This document shows positions 1 through 10,400 of a DNA stretch of 64,000 nt, piece by piece. The stretch's first letter is position 1. Every line of letters starts with the position of its first letter. Below the pieces are notes generated by a model. The model ran no database searches and was not told the DNA's origin. It worked only from the letters and a program-made list of their open reading frames with translations. This DNA comes from JAYEPK01 sp048569615 (GTDB lineage: Archaea > Thermoplasmatota > Penumbrarchaeia > Penumbrarchaeales > Penumbrarchaeaceae), in contig JBLIRK010000012.1 in NCBI GenBank assembly GCA_048569615.1, positions 1 through 64,000 on the forward strand, in the 5' to 3' direction. A program made the position numbers and the translations under genes.

Positions 1-7
1 ATGGCCC

Positions 8-337
8 ATGTGGCCCATCCTGTTCCTGCTCGTGCTCGCGTGGGGCATCTTCATCGAGCGCGCGATCTACATCGCCAAGGCCGGCATCGACAAGGAGAAG
101 CTCCTCCACGGAACGATGACAGGAGGCGGTTACGTTGTATACATCAAGGGAATAGGCGATGCCGTGGACGAATCCATTGCAGCGGTAAATGAGGGAGCCC
201 AGGCGGTCTTCTTCATGAATCCCACCAGGATAGCAGAGGTGGAGGCAGTCTCCAAGAACTTCGAATGCATGCCGCAGAAGTCCACATTCTTCCATCCGAA
301 GGTATGGACCGGTTTCACGATCTACAAGCTTAGTTGA
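8..337 (+). pseudogene. Chimeric partial ORF: ExbB/TolQ-like start joined to DUF1015 C-terminus
   Basis: The reading frame has two unrelated parts. The first ~35 residues (MWPILFLLVLAWGIFIERAI and on) look like the first membrane helix of a MotA/TolQ/ExbB proton-channel protein, with GC-rich codons such as CGC and GCG that are rare elsewhere in the window. From about base 115 the codon style changes to that of the rest of the window. The remaining ~70 residues carry the C-terminal hallmark of DUF1015 proteins: FFMNPTRI followed by MPQKSTFFHPK and a final TGF. DUF1015 genes commonly sit beside serA or serC, as here, so this half is probably genuine host sequence. A DUF1015 protein is normally about 400 residues, so over 300 are missing. 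The join is most simply a contig-edge assembly chimera; a real deletion or fusion is less likely. DUF1015 function is unknown. Confidence 0.6.
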
Positions 338-353
338 AAAGAGAGGTGAAAAA

Positions 354-1439
354 ATGACCAAGAGAGTCCATAATTTCTATGCGGGCCCCGCGACCCTCCC
401 GCTTCCGGTGCTGGAGAGGGCCAGGGATGAGCTCCTTGACTTCGCCGGAACTGGGATGTCCGTGATGGAGATCTCACACAGGTCAAAGGAATACGACAAG
501 GTCCATCAGGACTCCATGGCTCTGGTGAAGGAGCTGATGGGATTGAAGGACGACAGGAAGGTACTTTGGATACAGGGAGGGGCATCCACCCAGTTCTATC
601 AGGTTCCGCTGAACCTGCAGCTCCCCGGAAAAAAGGCACAGTACGTGCATACCGGGGTCTGGTCCAAGAAAGCCATCAAGGAGGCGAAATTCTACGGAGA
701 GGTCGAGGTGGTAGCGTCATCGGAGGGTGAGAACTTCACCCATATACCAAGGAATGTCGAGTTCAGCGACGATATCGCCTACGCCCATATAACAGGCAAC
801 AACACCATCTACGGGACCGAGTGGCATTACATTCCGAAGGTCCCGGACAGCGTTCCCCTTGTGGCCGATCTCTCATCGAACCTTATGGACAAGGTTGAGG
901 ACTTCAACAAGTATGCCGTGATGTATGCAGGAGCCCAGAAGAACCTCGGACCCGCAGGTGTGACGCTCGTCACCGTTCGTGAGGATCTGCTGACCAGGGT
1001 TCCCGAGAACATTCCCACGATGCAGAAGTGGTCGACACAGGCGGCCAAGGACTCGCTCTTCAACACGCCGCCCTGCTGGGCCATCTATATCTGCAAGCTC
1101 TCCCTCGAGCATCTCAAAGGGATGGGAGGGGTGGCTGCCATGGAGAGGGTGAACCGAGAGAAGGCTAAGCTGCTCTACGACGTCATCGACGGATCGGGCG
1201 GCTTCTACAAGGGACACGCGAAGGAGGATTCAAGGTCCCTGATGAACATCACCTTCAGGCTGCCCAGCGAGGAGCTCGAGAAGAAATGCGTTGAAGAAGG
1301 TAAGGCAAGGGACCTCATCGGACTGAAGGGACACCGGGATGTCGGAGGGATGAGGGCTTCCATTTACAACGCAATGTCCCTCGAGAGCGTCAAGATCCTG
1401 GCAGAGTTCCTGAAGGAGTTCCAGGAGAGCAATCAATAA
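354..1439 (+). CDS. serC: Phosphoserine aminotransferase
   Basis: This is a cytosolic PLP enzyme that makes O-phosphoserine from 3-phosphohydroxypyruvate and glutamate, the second step of serine synthesis. The 361-residue length is normal for SerC. The N-terminus NFYAGPATLP, the MEISHRSK segment, the IQGGASTQF phosphate-binding turn and the PLP-lysine motif AGAQKNLGPAG (Lys196) are all recognisable. The C-terminal GLKGHRDVGGMRASIYNA segment binds the substrate phosphate in this family. The start is supported by the purine-rich Shine-Dalgarno GAGAGGTG just upstream. It follows a DUF1015 remnant with a 16-bp gap, a common arrangement suggesting an operon. A hairpin terminator follows. No serA or serB is present in the window. 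Confidence 0.96.
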   Translation: MTKRVHNFYAGPATLPLPVLERARDELLDFAGTGMSVMEISHRSKEYDKVHQDSMALVKELMGLKDDRKVLWIQGGASTQFYQVPLNLQLPGKKAQYVHTGVWSKKAIKEAKFYGEVEVVASSEGENFTHIPRNVEFSDDIAYAHITGNNTIYGTEWHYIPKVPDSVPLVADLSSNLMDKVEDFNKYAVMYAGAQKNLGPAGVTLVTVREDLLTRVPENIPTMQKWSTQAAKDSLFNTPPCWAIYICKLSLEHLKGMGGVAAMERVNREKAKLLYDVIDGSGGFYKGHAKEDSRSLMNITFRLPSEELEKKCVEEGKARDLIGLKGHRDVGGMRASIYNAMSLESVKILAEFLKEFQESNQ

Positions 1440-1450
1440 GGTGGATGCGA

Positions 1451-1490
1451 GGGAGCCCGGAGATCGGGCTCCCAATTCTTTTGTATTTTT
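1451..1490 (+). terminator. Hairpin plus T-rich tract between convergent genes
   Basis: GGGAGCCCG and CGGGCTCCC form a perfect 9-bp stem around a 5-base loop (1451-1473). A T-rich stretch follows (1477-1490). It lies 11 bp after the serC stop and abuts the stop of the convergent surface-protein gene, so it probably ends serC transcription. Archaeal termination relies mainly on the U-tract, so the role of the hairpin is inferred. Confidence 0.7.
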
Positions 1491-4400
1491 ATAGGTCGGG
1501 CAGGCTTACTTCGGGTGCCTGCTGTCCGTTCTTTTTGGGAGCGGAGTAAGTGGCCTGCGGAGCCGGGGCGGCCTTCAGCATCGGAGTCCCTTGCGGGGTT
1601 GCCTGCTGCTGTGGCACATTTCCGATCGGCGCGGGCGGTTTGGGCGGTGTTGGCGCCGATGCTTGCGGTGTTGGCGGGGCAGGTGCCGGAGGAGTGGTCG
1701 GCGAAGGTAGCTGGGGCTGCTGCTGCGGTTGTGCTTGGGGTTGTGGGAGCTGGGGCCTTGACGGTTGTGCCTGAGGCTGTGGGAGCTGGGGCCTTGACGG
1801 CGGCGTCTGGGGTTGCGGGAGTGAGGGTTTGCTTGGTGGAGGTGTCTGGACCGGTGGTGTTGATTCTATCTCCTTCTCCTCCATTTCCTCCATCTTCTTT
1901 TTCTTGTCCTCCTTCTTTGGCTTCTCCTTTCCCTTCCTGGAAGCGAGGATGAAGGCAAGAATGATGGCTATAAGGGCAAGTACGATAGCGATCATGGAAG
2001 CTATCCCTCCGAAGTCCTCGAGGATCATCTCCTCCTCCATGGCCCTGATGGTGGCAGGTTCTTCCATGGCACCGGTGTCGTAGAGGTCCGAGGTGGCCCT
2101 TGCCGTTATGAAGTGCTCACCAGTGACCTCGATCTCGGCGGATATGACGGTGATCCCGTTTGCGGGCACCCTTATCCCGGTCTGCGAAAATATCTCATCA
2201 CCGTCGTCATACAGTTTGAGAGTGATATCCTCCGCCTGCGAATCTCCGAAGTTGGTGATGGTGACGTACACGGTGACCTTCTCCCCGGGCATGGGATTGG
2301 GATTCGAGAAGGTTATCTGCGACGGATCGATCGCCAGCATAGCTCCGGCGATGGTGACATTGACGATCCTTGCGGATGTCTGACCGAGGACATCCTTTGC
2401 CGTCACCCTCAGCATGTAAACCCCTCCAGGAATATTCGAAGGAACCCAGGTAGCCAGTATTCCGGATGCGGAGCTCGCTGCCTCTTCGGGAACGATGACC
2501 TTCCAGTCCTCCAGTCCTGTTCTCTTGTACTCCACCTTGTAGGTCGAAAGATGGTCGTCCCTTACCGAGCCCGTTATCTGAACCATTCCGGTTATCCTGT
2601 CCCCGTCCTCAGGGGACGTGATCGAGATCTCGGGAAGGATGTTGTCGACAAAGGCGGAAATTGGTGACCCTATGTTCCCTCCGCTGTCGTGTCCCCTCAC
2701 ATGCACCTCCTTGGTCCCGTCCGGCAGAAGAGAAATGGGAAATGACCATTTCTCCGATACCAGTGGAGCTTCCTGCCAGCTCTGTCCGGAGTTGTAGGAA
2801 TATTCGACCTTCTTCACACCGCATCCGAGATCGACCACCGTTCCATGAACGAACAGGTCAGCCCCACCGAAAACCCCCTTTCCGTCAAGATGGACCGTCG
2901 GAGGATTCACATCCATGGTGGTCGTCTCCGGATCGGATGGTGCGGATATCCATCCGAGACCGTCCCTTGCCACGACCCTGAAGTAGTAAGTGGAATCCGG
3001 CTTTAGCCCCGTGACGTCGATGTTCGTCGCCTTTGTCCACGGGGTTACCATTATAGGATCACCGGTCTCGTTCAGGCTGACCCTCACCCTGTATTCAATG
3101 CTCCCGTCGCCGGTATCTTCCGAAGCTTCCCATGCGAGATGCACCATGCTTCCTCCGGAATACTCGGGGACCTCCTGCAGGACCGGAGTGGTCGGTGATG
3201 TAGTATCGACGATGACATTCACCGAGTTGCCCCAGGGGGACATCTGATCGAACTGGTCCTTTGACCTCAGACGGATGAAGTATTCGCCGTCGGATAGCGG
3301 GGTCTTGCCATCGGCTCTGGTCCCTCCGTCGGTGTCGTAGATCTCGAAACCTGTCAGGTCCGTCCATGGAGATTCCTGCACATCCTCGGTGAAGAGCAGA
3401 TCGGTCGCCCACTGTACCTGATATTCCACGACCCCTCCTCCCCCGTCCTCGCAGGGTGCCCACTTTATTTGAACAAGGCCGGAACTCTGGAGTTTTTCCA
3501 TCGGGAGCAGGCCGGGAGTGTCAGGTCCCTTCGTGTCCTGGGTGGAGTGGACCAATTCGCTCGCGATCCGGTTGCCTGCCCTGTCCACTGCCATGACCTC
3601 GTAGTAGTAGGTCGTCCCATCGGAGAGTCCGGGAACCGTGAACTCGAGCCCGGTCGTGTGCACGGTGAAGGCCAGCCCGACCCTGTCGGGGCTTGTATAT
3701 ACGTTCAGTATGAAATGGTCGAATCCCGAGAGCGTATCGGGGGATTCCGACCATGTGAGATGCACCGAAGAGCCGCCCGAAAACTCATCCAGGGGATCGA
3801 TCTCGGGTTGGGTCGGAGGCTGGGAATCTATTGTTGTGTATGCCTCCTCCTCCTGCCCCGGATTGCCAAGGGTGTCGTAGGACCTGACCTTGATGTACCA
3901 TGTAGTGTCCGGTGCAAGGCTCGGTATCTGGAACGTCTGTCCGAGGACGTGGTCCTTGCTGTGAACACCAGTATTGAACATGGGATCCGTTGACCAGAGC
4001 ACCTCGTACCATCCGACGCCGGCTCCTTGGTCCTCGGCGCCCGCCCATTCAAGGTGGACTGGTCCCACAGGTTGATATTCCATCAGCGGCACGAGTCCGA
4101 GCTCCCCTGGACCCCTGTGGTCCTGGATCGTCCATTCGACCTCGGACCAGGCGGATTCGTGGTGGAAGCCGTCCACCGCCTGGACCCTTGCATAGTACCT
4201 CGTATCGTCCTGAAGCCCCTCGAAATATGCCAGCGTTTCTTCGGTATCGAAATCGCGGACGATGCTCCCGGGATTGAAATTCCCGGCGGTGGCCACCTGG
4301 ATCTTGTAATGGTCAACTCCGATGCCGTCATCCACGGAAGGGTGCCATTGAAAGGTGTTGTTGTCGCCCTTCGTGTAGGGCGGCTCCGCCATCATGACCG

Positions 4401-5703
4401 GTACCGTTGGTGGAGCGGTGTCGCTGTACGTCTTCACGATTGGAGTGAACGCTGACTGGAGTCCGGCTCTGTCGATGGCCATCATGGTGATGTAATTGTC
4501 CGAATTGGCGGTCAATGTATGGGGCCAGCTGTTGTATCCTCCATTTACCAAATAGGAATCCTGGTCGGAAAAATCGGCCTCCGTTGCATAAATTACGCCG
4601 TAATTCTGCATTCCGGACCCGAACTCCTGGGAAACCCATGATAATGCTAGCGTTGTGCCGTTTGTATATGGAGAGACCCCGACAAGCAGAGGAGCCGTTG
4701 GTGGGGTCCTATCGATCAAAGTGGAAGTGTATGAAGAAGACCAGCCGGTCTCGAAATCCCCGGCGTCCTTTGCCTTCAACCTGAAATACCAAGTTCCTTC
4801 ATTAAGACCGTAGACGTTGTAATTGCTGCTGCTTGTCCATTCGGAGCTCCATGTCAGACTGTCGGTGGAGGTCGATGAGAACGCTCCGACCTTGTACTTC
4901 ACTCCTCCGTGGTTCGTGCCGGATGGTCTGTCGGAAACATCGGCCCAATCAAGGGGGACACTGGCCGATGTGGTGTAGGTGTTCAGGGAATAGGGCAATG
5001 GTTCGTTGGGCGGTTCCATATCGCCCGTAATGGTCATATAGGTATTGGAGTTGGCGTAGAACGAATTATATCCATAATAGGTGCTTCCGACTATTCCGAA
5101 GAATAGGTATTCATTTCCCGATCCTATCCAATTCTTCAACCAGTTGAAAATCGTGCCGGACGTAGTGGAAACACTATAGGTCGTGTAGCTCGAAACATAT
5201 TGATATCCTATGTAATAGCTATTTGAATCAATAGAGTTGAAAAGATCCTCAGGTTGTCCTAATTTATCCCTGGGATCAAATTTCAGCATATATATCTCAT
5301 GCCCCTGAGAGTATCCCAAGGAGGCTACTCGAAAGTAGAAAGTGATCTGGTTGATCAAGGTATCGGGATCGATGTTGGAAACCGGTATGGGTATCCAACC
5401 TCTGTAATAATAATAATAAGAGGAACTGTAATAGTAACCACCTCCAATACCATATGAATAGCTTCCGGAATAGTATGAGTTGCTCCCATAATAGTAATCA
5501 TTTTCCACATAACCGGTAAGAGCTCCGCTGGAGGAGCCCGGCGCATAGAAATTATAATTCGCATATCCACCCGCTTCTTCCACTACCGGAACGAGGGCGG
5601 AGAGCGCCATGGCCGACATCATCAGCACGATCGAAATCCCAAGGAATCTGCCGTACTTGAAGGAGAGCTTTCTATCTCCTCTGATCATCTTGAATCCGTT
5701 CAT
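1489..5703 (-). CDS. Giant surface protein: Tyr-rich head, FN3 array, CARDB, C-terminal anchor
   Basis: This is a 1,404-residue secreted, membrane-anchored protein. A signal helix (about residues 19-38) is followed by a Tyr/Gly/Ser-rich stretch (about 43-105). Seven fibronectin-III-like domains follow (about 226-930), each opened by a D-x-x-(P/G)-P boundary and ended by Y-Y-x-R/K-V-x-A-x-D. Then come two Ig-like domains (about 930-1115) and a CARDB-like domain (about 1121-1210). One membrane helix lies at about 1231-1256. The cytosolic tail has a Lys/Glu block and then a Pro/Gln-rich repeat region to the C-terminus. FN3 and CARDB domains usually mediate adhesion or carbohydrate contacts, but the ligand is unknown. 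It is transcribed alone and converges on serC. The start could also be the ATG five codons in (5688). Confidence 0.85.
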   Translation of the reverse strand: MNGFKMIRGDRKLSFKYGRFLGISIVLMMSAMALSALVPVVEEAGGYANYNFYAPGSSSGALTGYVENDYYYGSNSYYSGSYSYGIGGGYYYSSSYYYYYRGWIPIPVSNIDPDTLINQITFYFRVASLGYSQGHEIYMLKFDPRDKLGQPEDLFNSIDSNSYYIGYQYVSSYTTYSVSTTSGTIFNWLKNWIGSGNEYLFFGIVGSTYYGYNSFYANSNTYMTITGDMEPPNEPLPYSLNTYTTSASVPLDWADVSDRPSGTNHGGVKYKVGAFSSTSTDSLTWSSEWTSSSNYNVYGLNEGTWYFRLKAKDAGDFETGWSSSYTSTLIDRTPPTAPLLVGVSPYTNGTTLALSWVSQEFGSGMQNYGVIYATEADFSDQDSYLVNGGYNSWPHTLTANSDNYITMMAIDRAGLQSAFTPIVKTYSDTAPPTVPVMMAEPPYTKGDNNTFQWHPSVDDGIGVDHYKIQVATAGNFNPGSIVRDFDTEETLAYFEGLQDDTRYYARVQAVDGFHHESAWSEVEWTIQDHRGPGELGLVPLMEYQPVGPVHLEWAGAEDQGAGVGWYEVLWSTDPMFNTGVHSKDHVLGQTFQIPSLAPDTTWYIKVRSYDTLGNPGQEEEAYTTIDSQPPTQPEIDPLDEFSGGSSVHLTWSESPDTLSGFDHFILNVYTSPDRVGLAFTVHTTGLEFTVPGLSDGTTYYYEVMAVDRAGNRIASELVHSTQDTKGPDTPGLLPMEKLQSSGLVQIKWAPCEDGGGGVVEYQVQWATDLLFTEDVQESPWTDLTGFEIYDTDGGTRADGKTPLSDGEYFIRLRSKDQFDQMSPWGNSVNVIVDTTSPTTPVLQEVPEYSGGSMVHLAWEASEDTGDGSIEYRVRVSLNETGDPIMVTPWTKATNIDVTGLKPDSTYYFRVVARDGLGWISAPSDPETTTMDVNPPTVHLDGKGVFGGADLFVHGTVVDLGCGVKKVEYSYNSGQSWQEAPLVSEKWSFPISLLPDGTKEVHVRGHDSGGNIGSPISAFVDNILPEISITSPEDGDRITGMVQITGSVRDDHLSTYKVEYKRTGLEDWKVIVPEEAASSASGILATWVPSNIPGGVYMLRVTAKDVLGQTSARIVNVTIAGAMLAIDPSQITFSNPNPMPGEKVTVYVTITNFGDSQAEDITLKLYDDGDEIFSQTGIRVPANGITVISAEIEVTGEHFITARATSDLYDTGAMEEPATIRAMEEEMILEDFGGIASMIAIVLALIAIILAFILASRKGKEKPKKEDKKKKMEEMEEKEIESTPPVQTPPPSKPSLPQPQTPPSRPQLPQPQAQPSRPQLPQPQAQPQQQPQLPSPTTPPAPAPPTPQASAPTPPKPPAPIGNVPQQQATPQGTPMLKAAPAPQATYSAPKKNGQQAPEVSLPDL
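1690..1850 (-). repeat. Pro/Gln-rich tandem repeats in cytosolic tail
   Basis: The tail of the FN3 surface protein repeats a unit of about 12 residues with core RPQLPQPQ three or more times. It grades into PAPAPPTPQ-type low complexity. The matching DNA shows tandem tggg(a/g)gctggggccttgacgg-type repeats, so copy number may vary. Confidence 0.7.
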
Positions 5704-5790
5704 ACCAGAACCCCGGAGAGAAATGCAAAGGACTTGTATTAAAATCTAGGGTTACGATTTTTCGGTTATCAAATAACGGAGGGGTCCGGA

Positions 5791-5804
5791 AAAATAAATA
5801 TTTT
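5791..5804 (+). promoter_or_regulatory. TATA-like box for trkH
   Basis: AAAATAAATATTTT lies with its centre about 34 nt before the trkH ATG. This fits an archaeal TATA box and a transcript with a leader of fewer than about 10 nt. The assignment rests on spacing and A/T content only. Confidence 0.5.
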
Positions 5805-5831
5805 CAAAGCCGGTTCAATGAAGGGTTCGAA

Positions 5832-7199
5832 ATGGGAAGGAGAGCACGCTCCGGAAAGAAGACCCCCGCTTCGAGGTCGAAGAGGCCTATCAGGGAGAGA
5901 TTGAGGGAATCCAATCCCGTTCTCGTTGTCATATACGGCTATATCGGATACATCGCCCTTGGTGCTCTCCTGCTTGCAGTGCCCTTTTTCCACTCTCATT
6001 CCGTTTCCTTTCTGGATAGCACCTTTGTCTCCGCCTCTGCGGTTTCCACAACGGGCCTGACGCCTGTGAACATATCGGATGATTACAATGCGGTAGGTCA
6101 GTTCATCATACTATTCCTCATCCAGATTGGCGGCATAGGCTACATGACATTCTCATCATTCGTACTTCTTTCGAGGAGGCATGTGCTGACAGACAAAAGG
6201 AAGGATGTGTCCAAGACCGTTTTCTCCATACCAAAGGATTTCCTTATCGATAAGTTCCTGATCAAGGTGGTGATCTTCACCGGGATCTTCGAGGCGATCG
6301 GAGCCGCCGGCCTCTATTTCGTTTTCAGGGCGGAGGGTGTCAGGCATCCCCTATGGCAGGCAATATTCACATCCGTATCCGCATTCTGCACTGCAGGTTT
6401 TTCCCTTTTCGGGGATAACCTGGAGGCCTTCGCCGGCAACTTCTGGCTCAATTTCATAGTTTCTGTTCTGAGCATTTCTGGGGCCATAGGTTTCATCGTC
6501 TTCGTGGATATGTTCAATACCATCACCAGAAAGCAGGAGCACCTCTCATTCACCTCAAGGATAATCATCCGCACAACCTTCTGGATACTGGTTCTGGGAA
6601 CCTTCCTCGTCCTGGTCACCGAGGGCTCCTTCAGGGACCTGACGAATTTCGAGCGGATCATGGCCTCCTTCTTCCAGGTGATGACATCGATGACAACCGT
6701 TGGTTTCAACACAATGCCGATCGCACCGATGGCAAAATCCGTCCTGTTCCTCACAATACTTCTGATGATGATCGGCGCTTCCCCGGCAGGAACGGGCGGC
6801 GGAATGAAATCAACAACGCTTACAGCCGTCATCGGGCAGATCAGGTCAGTTATCTTCAACAAGGGAGATGTGAGGTACTGGAAGCAGAGGATACCCGCCG
6901 AGAGGGTCAGGCAGGCCAATGCGACCATGGGGATGTACCTCGCCGCTCTTTTCCTAGGTGTTTACCTGCTCACCCTGACCGAGAGCGCTCCCCTGATGGA
7001 GATATTCTTCGAGGCAGCGTCAGCTCTGGGTACCGTCGGATTGAGCATGGACTTCACATCGGATCTCTCGACCCTGGGAAAGTTCGTCATCATACTTTTA
7101 ATGTTCATTGGAAGGGTCGGGCCCTTGACATTCGGCATTGCCATCTTCGTCAAGGGCAAGCTCATATGGGACAATTCACGGACGGACCTTGCCATCTGA
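5832..7199 (+). CDS. trkH: TrkH/KtrB-family potassium uptake channel subunit
   Basis: This 455-residue polytopic inner-membrane protein is the K+-translocating subunit of a Trk/Ktr system. It contains the four M1-P-M2 units typical of the family. The pore-loop glycines that line the selectivity filter are visible as STTGLTP, CTAGFS, TTVGFNT and GTVGLS. The conserved SPAGTGGGMKSTT loop and the final GRVGPLTFG segment also match. A basic N-terminal extension of about 25 residues precedes the first helix. The family needs a cytosolic RCK/KTN subunit (TrkA/KtrA), and none is encoded in this window. It appears to be transcribed alone, divergently from the FN3 surface protein. Confidence 0.95.
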   Translation: MGRRARSGKKTPASRSKRPIRERLRESNPVLVVIYGYIGYIALGALLLAVPFFHSHSVSFLDSTFVSASAVSTTGLTPVNISDDYNAVGQFIILFLIQIGGIGYMTFSSFVLLSRRHVLTDKRKDVSKTVFSIPKDFLIDKFLIKVVIFTGIFEAIGAAGLYFVFRAEGVRHPLWQAIFTSVSAFCTAGFSLFGDNLEAFAGNFWLNFIVSVLSISGAIGFIVFVDMFNTITRKQEHLSFTSRIIIRTTFWILVLGTFLVLVTEGSFRDLTNFERIMASFFQVMTSMTTVGFNTMPIAPMAKSVLFLTILLMMIGASPAGTGGGMKSTTLTAVIGQIRSVIFNKGDVRYWKQRIPAERVRQANATMGMYLAALFLGVYLLTLTESAPLMEIFFEAASALGTVGLSMDFTSDLSTLGKFVIILLMFIGRVGPLTFGIAIFVKGKLIWDNSRTDLAI

Positions 7200-7424
7200 T
7201 ATGTAAAGATACACATGTGCAATGCGCATGACGCAACTAGTTCCGTTTTGACATTTCCCGTGACGGTTGAGCAGTAAATCTTTAATAATGATGTTCGGAA
7301 ATGATAATCTTGACGAGGAAGGTCACACGAGGAGAAAGTGCTTCCTTTATTTCGTGGTATGATAAATTTTATATTATTTATGCATTAATTGTGTATTTTT
7401 TACAAAATTCACATGTGTTTGTTC

Positions 7425-7434
7425 TTTTTATATA
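7425..7434 (+). promoter_or_regulatory. TATA box for the C25 peptidase gene
   Basis: TTTTTATATA lies in an A/T-rich 266-bp intergenic stretch (7200-7465), centred about 36 nt before the ATG at 7466. Two CACATGTG palindromes (about 7212 and 7411) lie in the same gap and could be regulator sites. No RNA gene or other ORF is evident in the gap. Confidence 0.55.
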
Positions 7435-7465
7435 TTCTCCGATCAGATCATTTTTCGTGGTGTAA

Positions 7466-10400
7466 ATGAGATCGATTGTGAGGATCGGATTGGTATTGAT
7501 GCTCGTCCTTGGATCGCTTGGAGGGTTGACAGTGAATCACGTCTCGGGAACTGGGGAAGGAGCTGAGGAAGCTGAGAATTGTTTGGACCTCTTCATAACG
7601 TACGATATCTCTTCCGCCATCAGAAACGGTTATGAATACGATCGATTGACAATCGATGGCGGAGGGATCGAGACGGGGGAGCGAGGTGAGGAGGTTCCAT
7701 TCGTTACCTTTACCTTCTCCATCCACGGATCATTGAGGGAAGCTTACGTCGATTTCAAGGACAGGGTCTATGTTCCTGCTGAGCCGGTTCCTGCAATGGC
7801 TCCTGTCGTATTGGGCGAAGAGAGCCTTATCGATGGTCGGTGGAAAGGTGCGGCCGAGATCGAAATGCGTACGGATTGGTCGCTCATCGAAATCGGATCC
7901 AGTGATGGCGATCATGTTTACTCCCTGAAGATCAGACCCATGGACTACAGGGAGGGAGCCGCCTCCATCCACCGACTTGCGACCCTCCGATATTCCGTTG
8001 ATGAACGGAACACCTGGTCGGGTGCTTCATCTAACACCAAGAAGCCCGTGGGAGACATAGACTACCTAATAATAACTAACAAAGACCTGGAAGAAGCAGT
8101 AGAGCCGCTTGCGGAATGGAAGACCCAGAAAGGTCTTTTCACCTTGGTATACACAACGGAAGAGATTGAGGAGCTCTACGATACAGGGGACCTGGCCGCA
8201 AAGATGAGGCATCTGGTAATGGACCTTGAGGGACAATATGACCTTGAATACCTACTTCTTGCCGGGGATTACGACTTGGTCCCTACGAGGAATACCCACA
8301 ACGAATATCCGGCCTCGATGTACGGGGAGCCCTCGAACTTCGCCACAGATGGTTATTTCGCCTGCGTTGACAGCGGGACTTCATGGAACAAGGACGGGGA
8401 CAGCAGGTACGGAGAGTACGGCGAGATCGACGATGTAATTCCCGACCTGGCTGTCGGGCGTCTTGCCATCAACGACGGTGAGGTCATGGCAAAAAAGGTA
8501 TCGGACCTGGTTTCCAGGGAGAAGAACCTTACATTTTCCAAGGACATGCCCACTTCAATCCATATGGCCGGAGACAACGGTCAGAATCCCGGAGATTCCA
8601 GAGAGATAATGGAGTTCTTCTGGGAGGAGTACATCAACGGGAGCCTCCGGGGGAGGGAGACGATATATTATGATAACTCGGGGACGATGCAATATTCGAA
8701 AAACAGTTTCAAAGAGGCGGTCGATGAGAAGAGCCAGGTGATGGGTTATTTCAGCCACGGCCAGTTCAGCGGCATTCCGAACCTGTTTGACAAGAGCGAT
8801 GTGCAGACCCTCTCGGATAACGGTCCGGACGGTATGCTGTTCGCAATGGCATGCCTGACTGGCTGGTTCGACAGACCCACCGGTGGAATGATCAGCGGTC
8901 CCGGCGACTGTTTCGCAGAAGCCCTCACTGAAGAGCCCGGAAAGGGATTGGTCGGATACATGGGAGCATCCAGGCTTGCTGTCGGCAATACGGACACCAG
9001 CTACGATGGGGACGCACCCGGCCTCCAGCAGGATTATTACAGGGCTGTCAGGAAGGTGATGGATGGAAAGCTCGAGCCTGCGATAGGGGCGATCTACAGG
9101 GATGCGATCACAAGCTTCGCATCCTCTTTCCATCCGTTCCCCAACAGTCAGTATGACGGATCCAAGAGGACATACATGGAGTACAATCTCCTGGGGGAGC
9201 CGGACCAGCCGCTGATATTATCGGAGCCCGGGATGCTTCGAATGGAATATTCACTCTCCCCCGACAGGTCCAGTGTGCATGTCAAGGTGATCAACGGATC
9301 GAATGAACCTGTGGAAGGTGCGGTCGTCACCGTCTCAAGACTGGAAGAGCTCGGTGTGAAGGGCAGGACGGATGGTAACGGCGAATCGGACCTCGAAATA
9401 CCCCCGAGCAACGGGGGAACGATCACGATAACAGCTTACAGGCAGGGAGACATCCCGGATCAGGATACTTTCCGGCTTCAGGATGAGCTCGCACCTTCGG
9501 CTTTCCATTCCATTTTTCCGAGCAAGCCCGACGGCAGGAATGGCTATTACAGGACTCCTCCAAACATCACCGTATTCGGCGATGAGGAGGTAAAAGTGTT
9601 GTACAGGTGGGATGACGAATCGGAGCAGGAGGCGAACGATCATTCGACGATCACAGCTCCGGAGGGTAACCATACGCTGAGCTACATGGTTGTCGACCCA
9701 GCCGGACACTGCTCAGGGTGGTGCAGTTTTAACATCTCCGTGGACGGCAGGGAACCTAAGATCGTTTTCGAACTTGAGCCCCCGGTGCCGAACGGTCGGA
9801 ACGGGATATACCGGACCTGCCCGGAGATAACGATCGATTCCGATGAGCCGATCCTTGAAGCGGAGTATTCGATGAACGGCGGTCCGTTCATCAGCATGGA
9901 TGAAGGTATCGGCGCTTTGGAAGGGAAGAACGAGATCGAGGTCCGCATTTCGGATCCAGCAGGTAATATCGGAAAGGGAAATGTCTCGTTCACGGTAGAT
10001 TCCACCTCTCCTCTTTCCACGCTCGGATTATCGCATTTTCCGGACGGTGAGAATGGATGGTACGTCACTCCGCCACGGATGGATGTCCGTTCGGATGACC
10101 CCGCCTCTTACGGGGAATATAGGTGGAACGATGGAGATTGGGACAGATATGGGGAACCGATCACCGCTCCGGAAGGAGTTAATATCCTGTCCTACAGATC
10201 CGTTGACCAAGCTGGAAATGCGGAGGAAGAAAGAACTGTCGAGTTCAAGGTGGATACAAGACCCCCGGAAATGCGGGTCTTTGCAGAACCGTCGGAACCG
10301 GACGGGCTGAACGGTTTTTACCTGAATCCCCCGATCTTCAAGGTCGAACAATCCGATGGGAAAGTTACCTACCTCATTATCCCGATGGACGGCGACCTCG

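Noticed and set aside
7200..7465. Possible RNA gene in the gap before the C25 gene
   Set aside because: The stretch is A/T-rich, with no cloverleaf or clear C/D or H/ACA features that I could see; only promoter-like elements remain.
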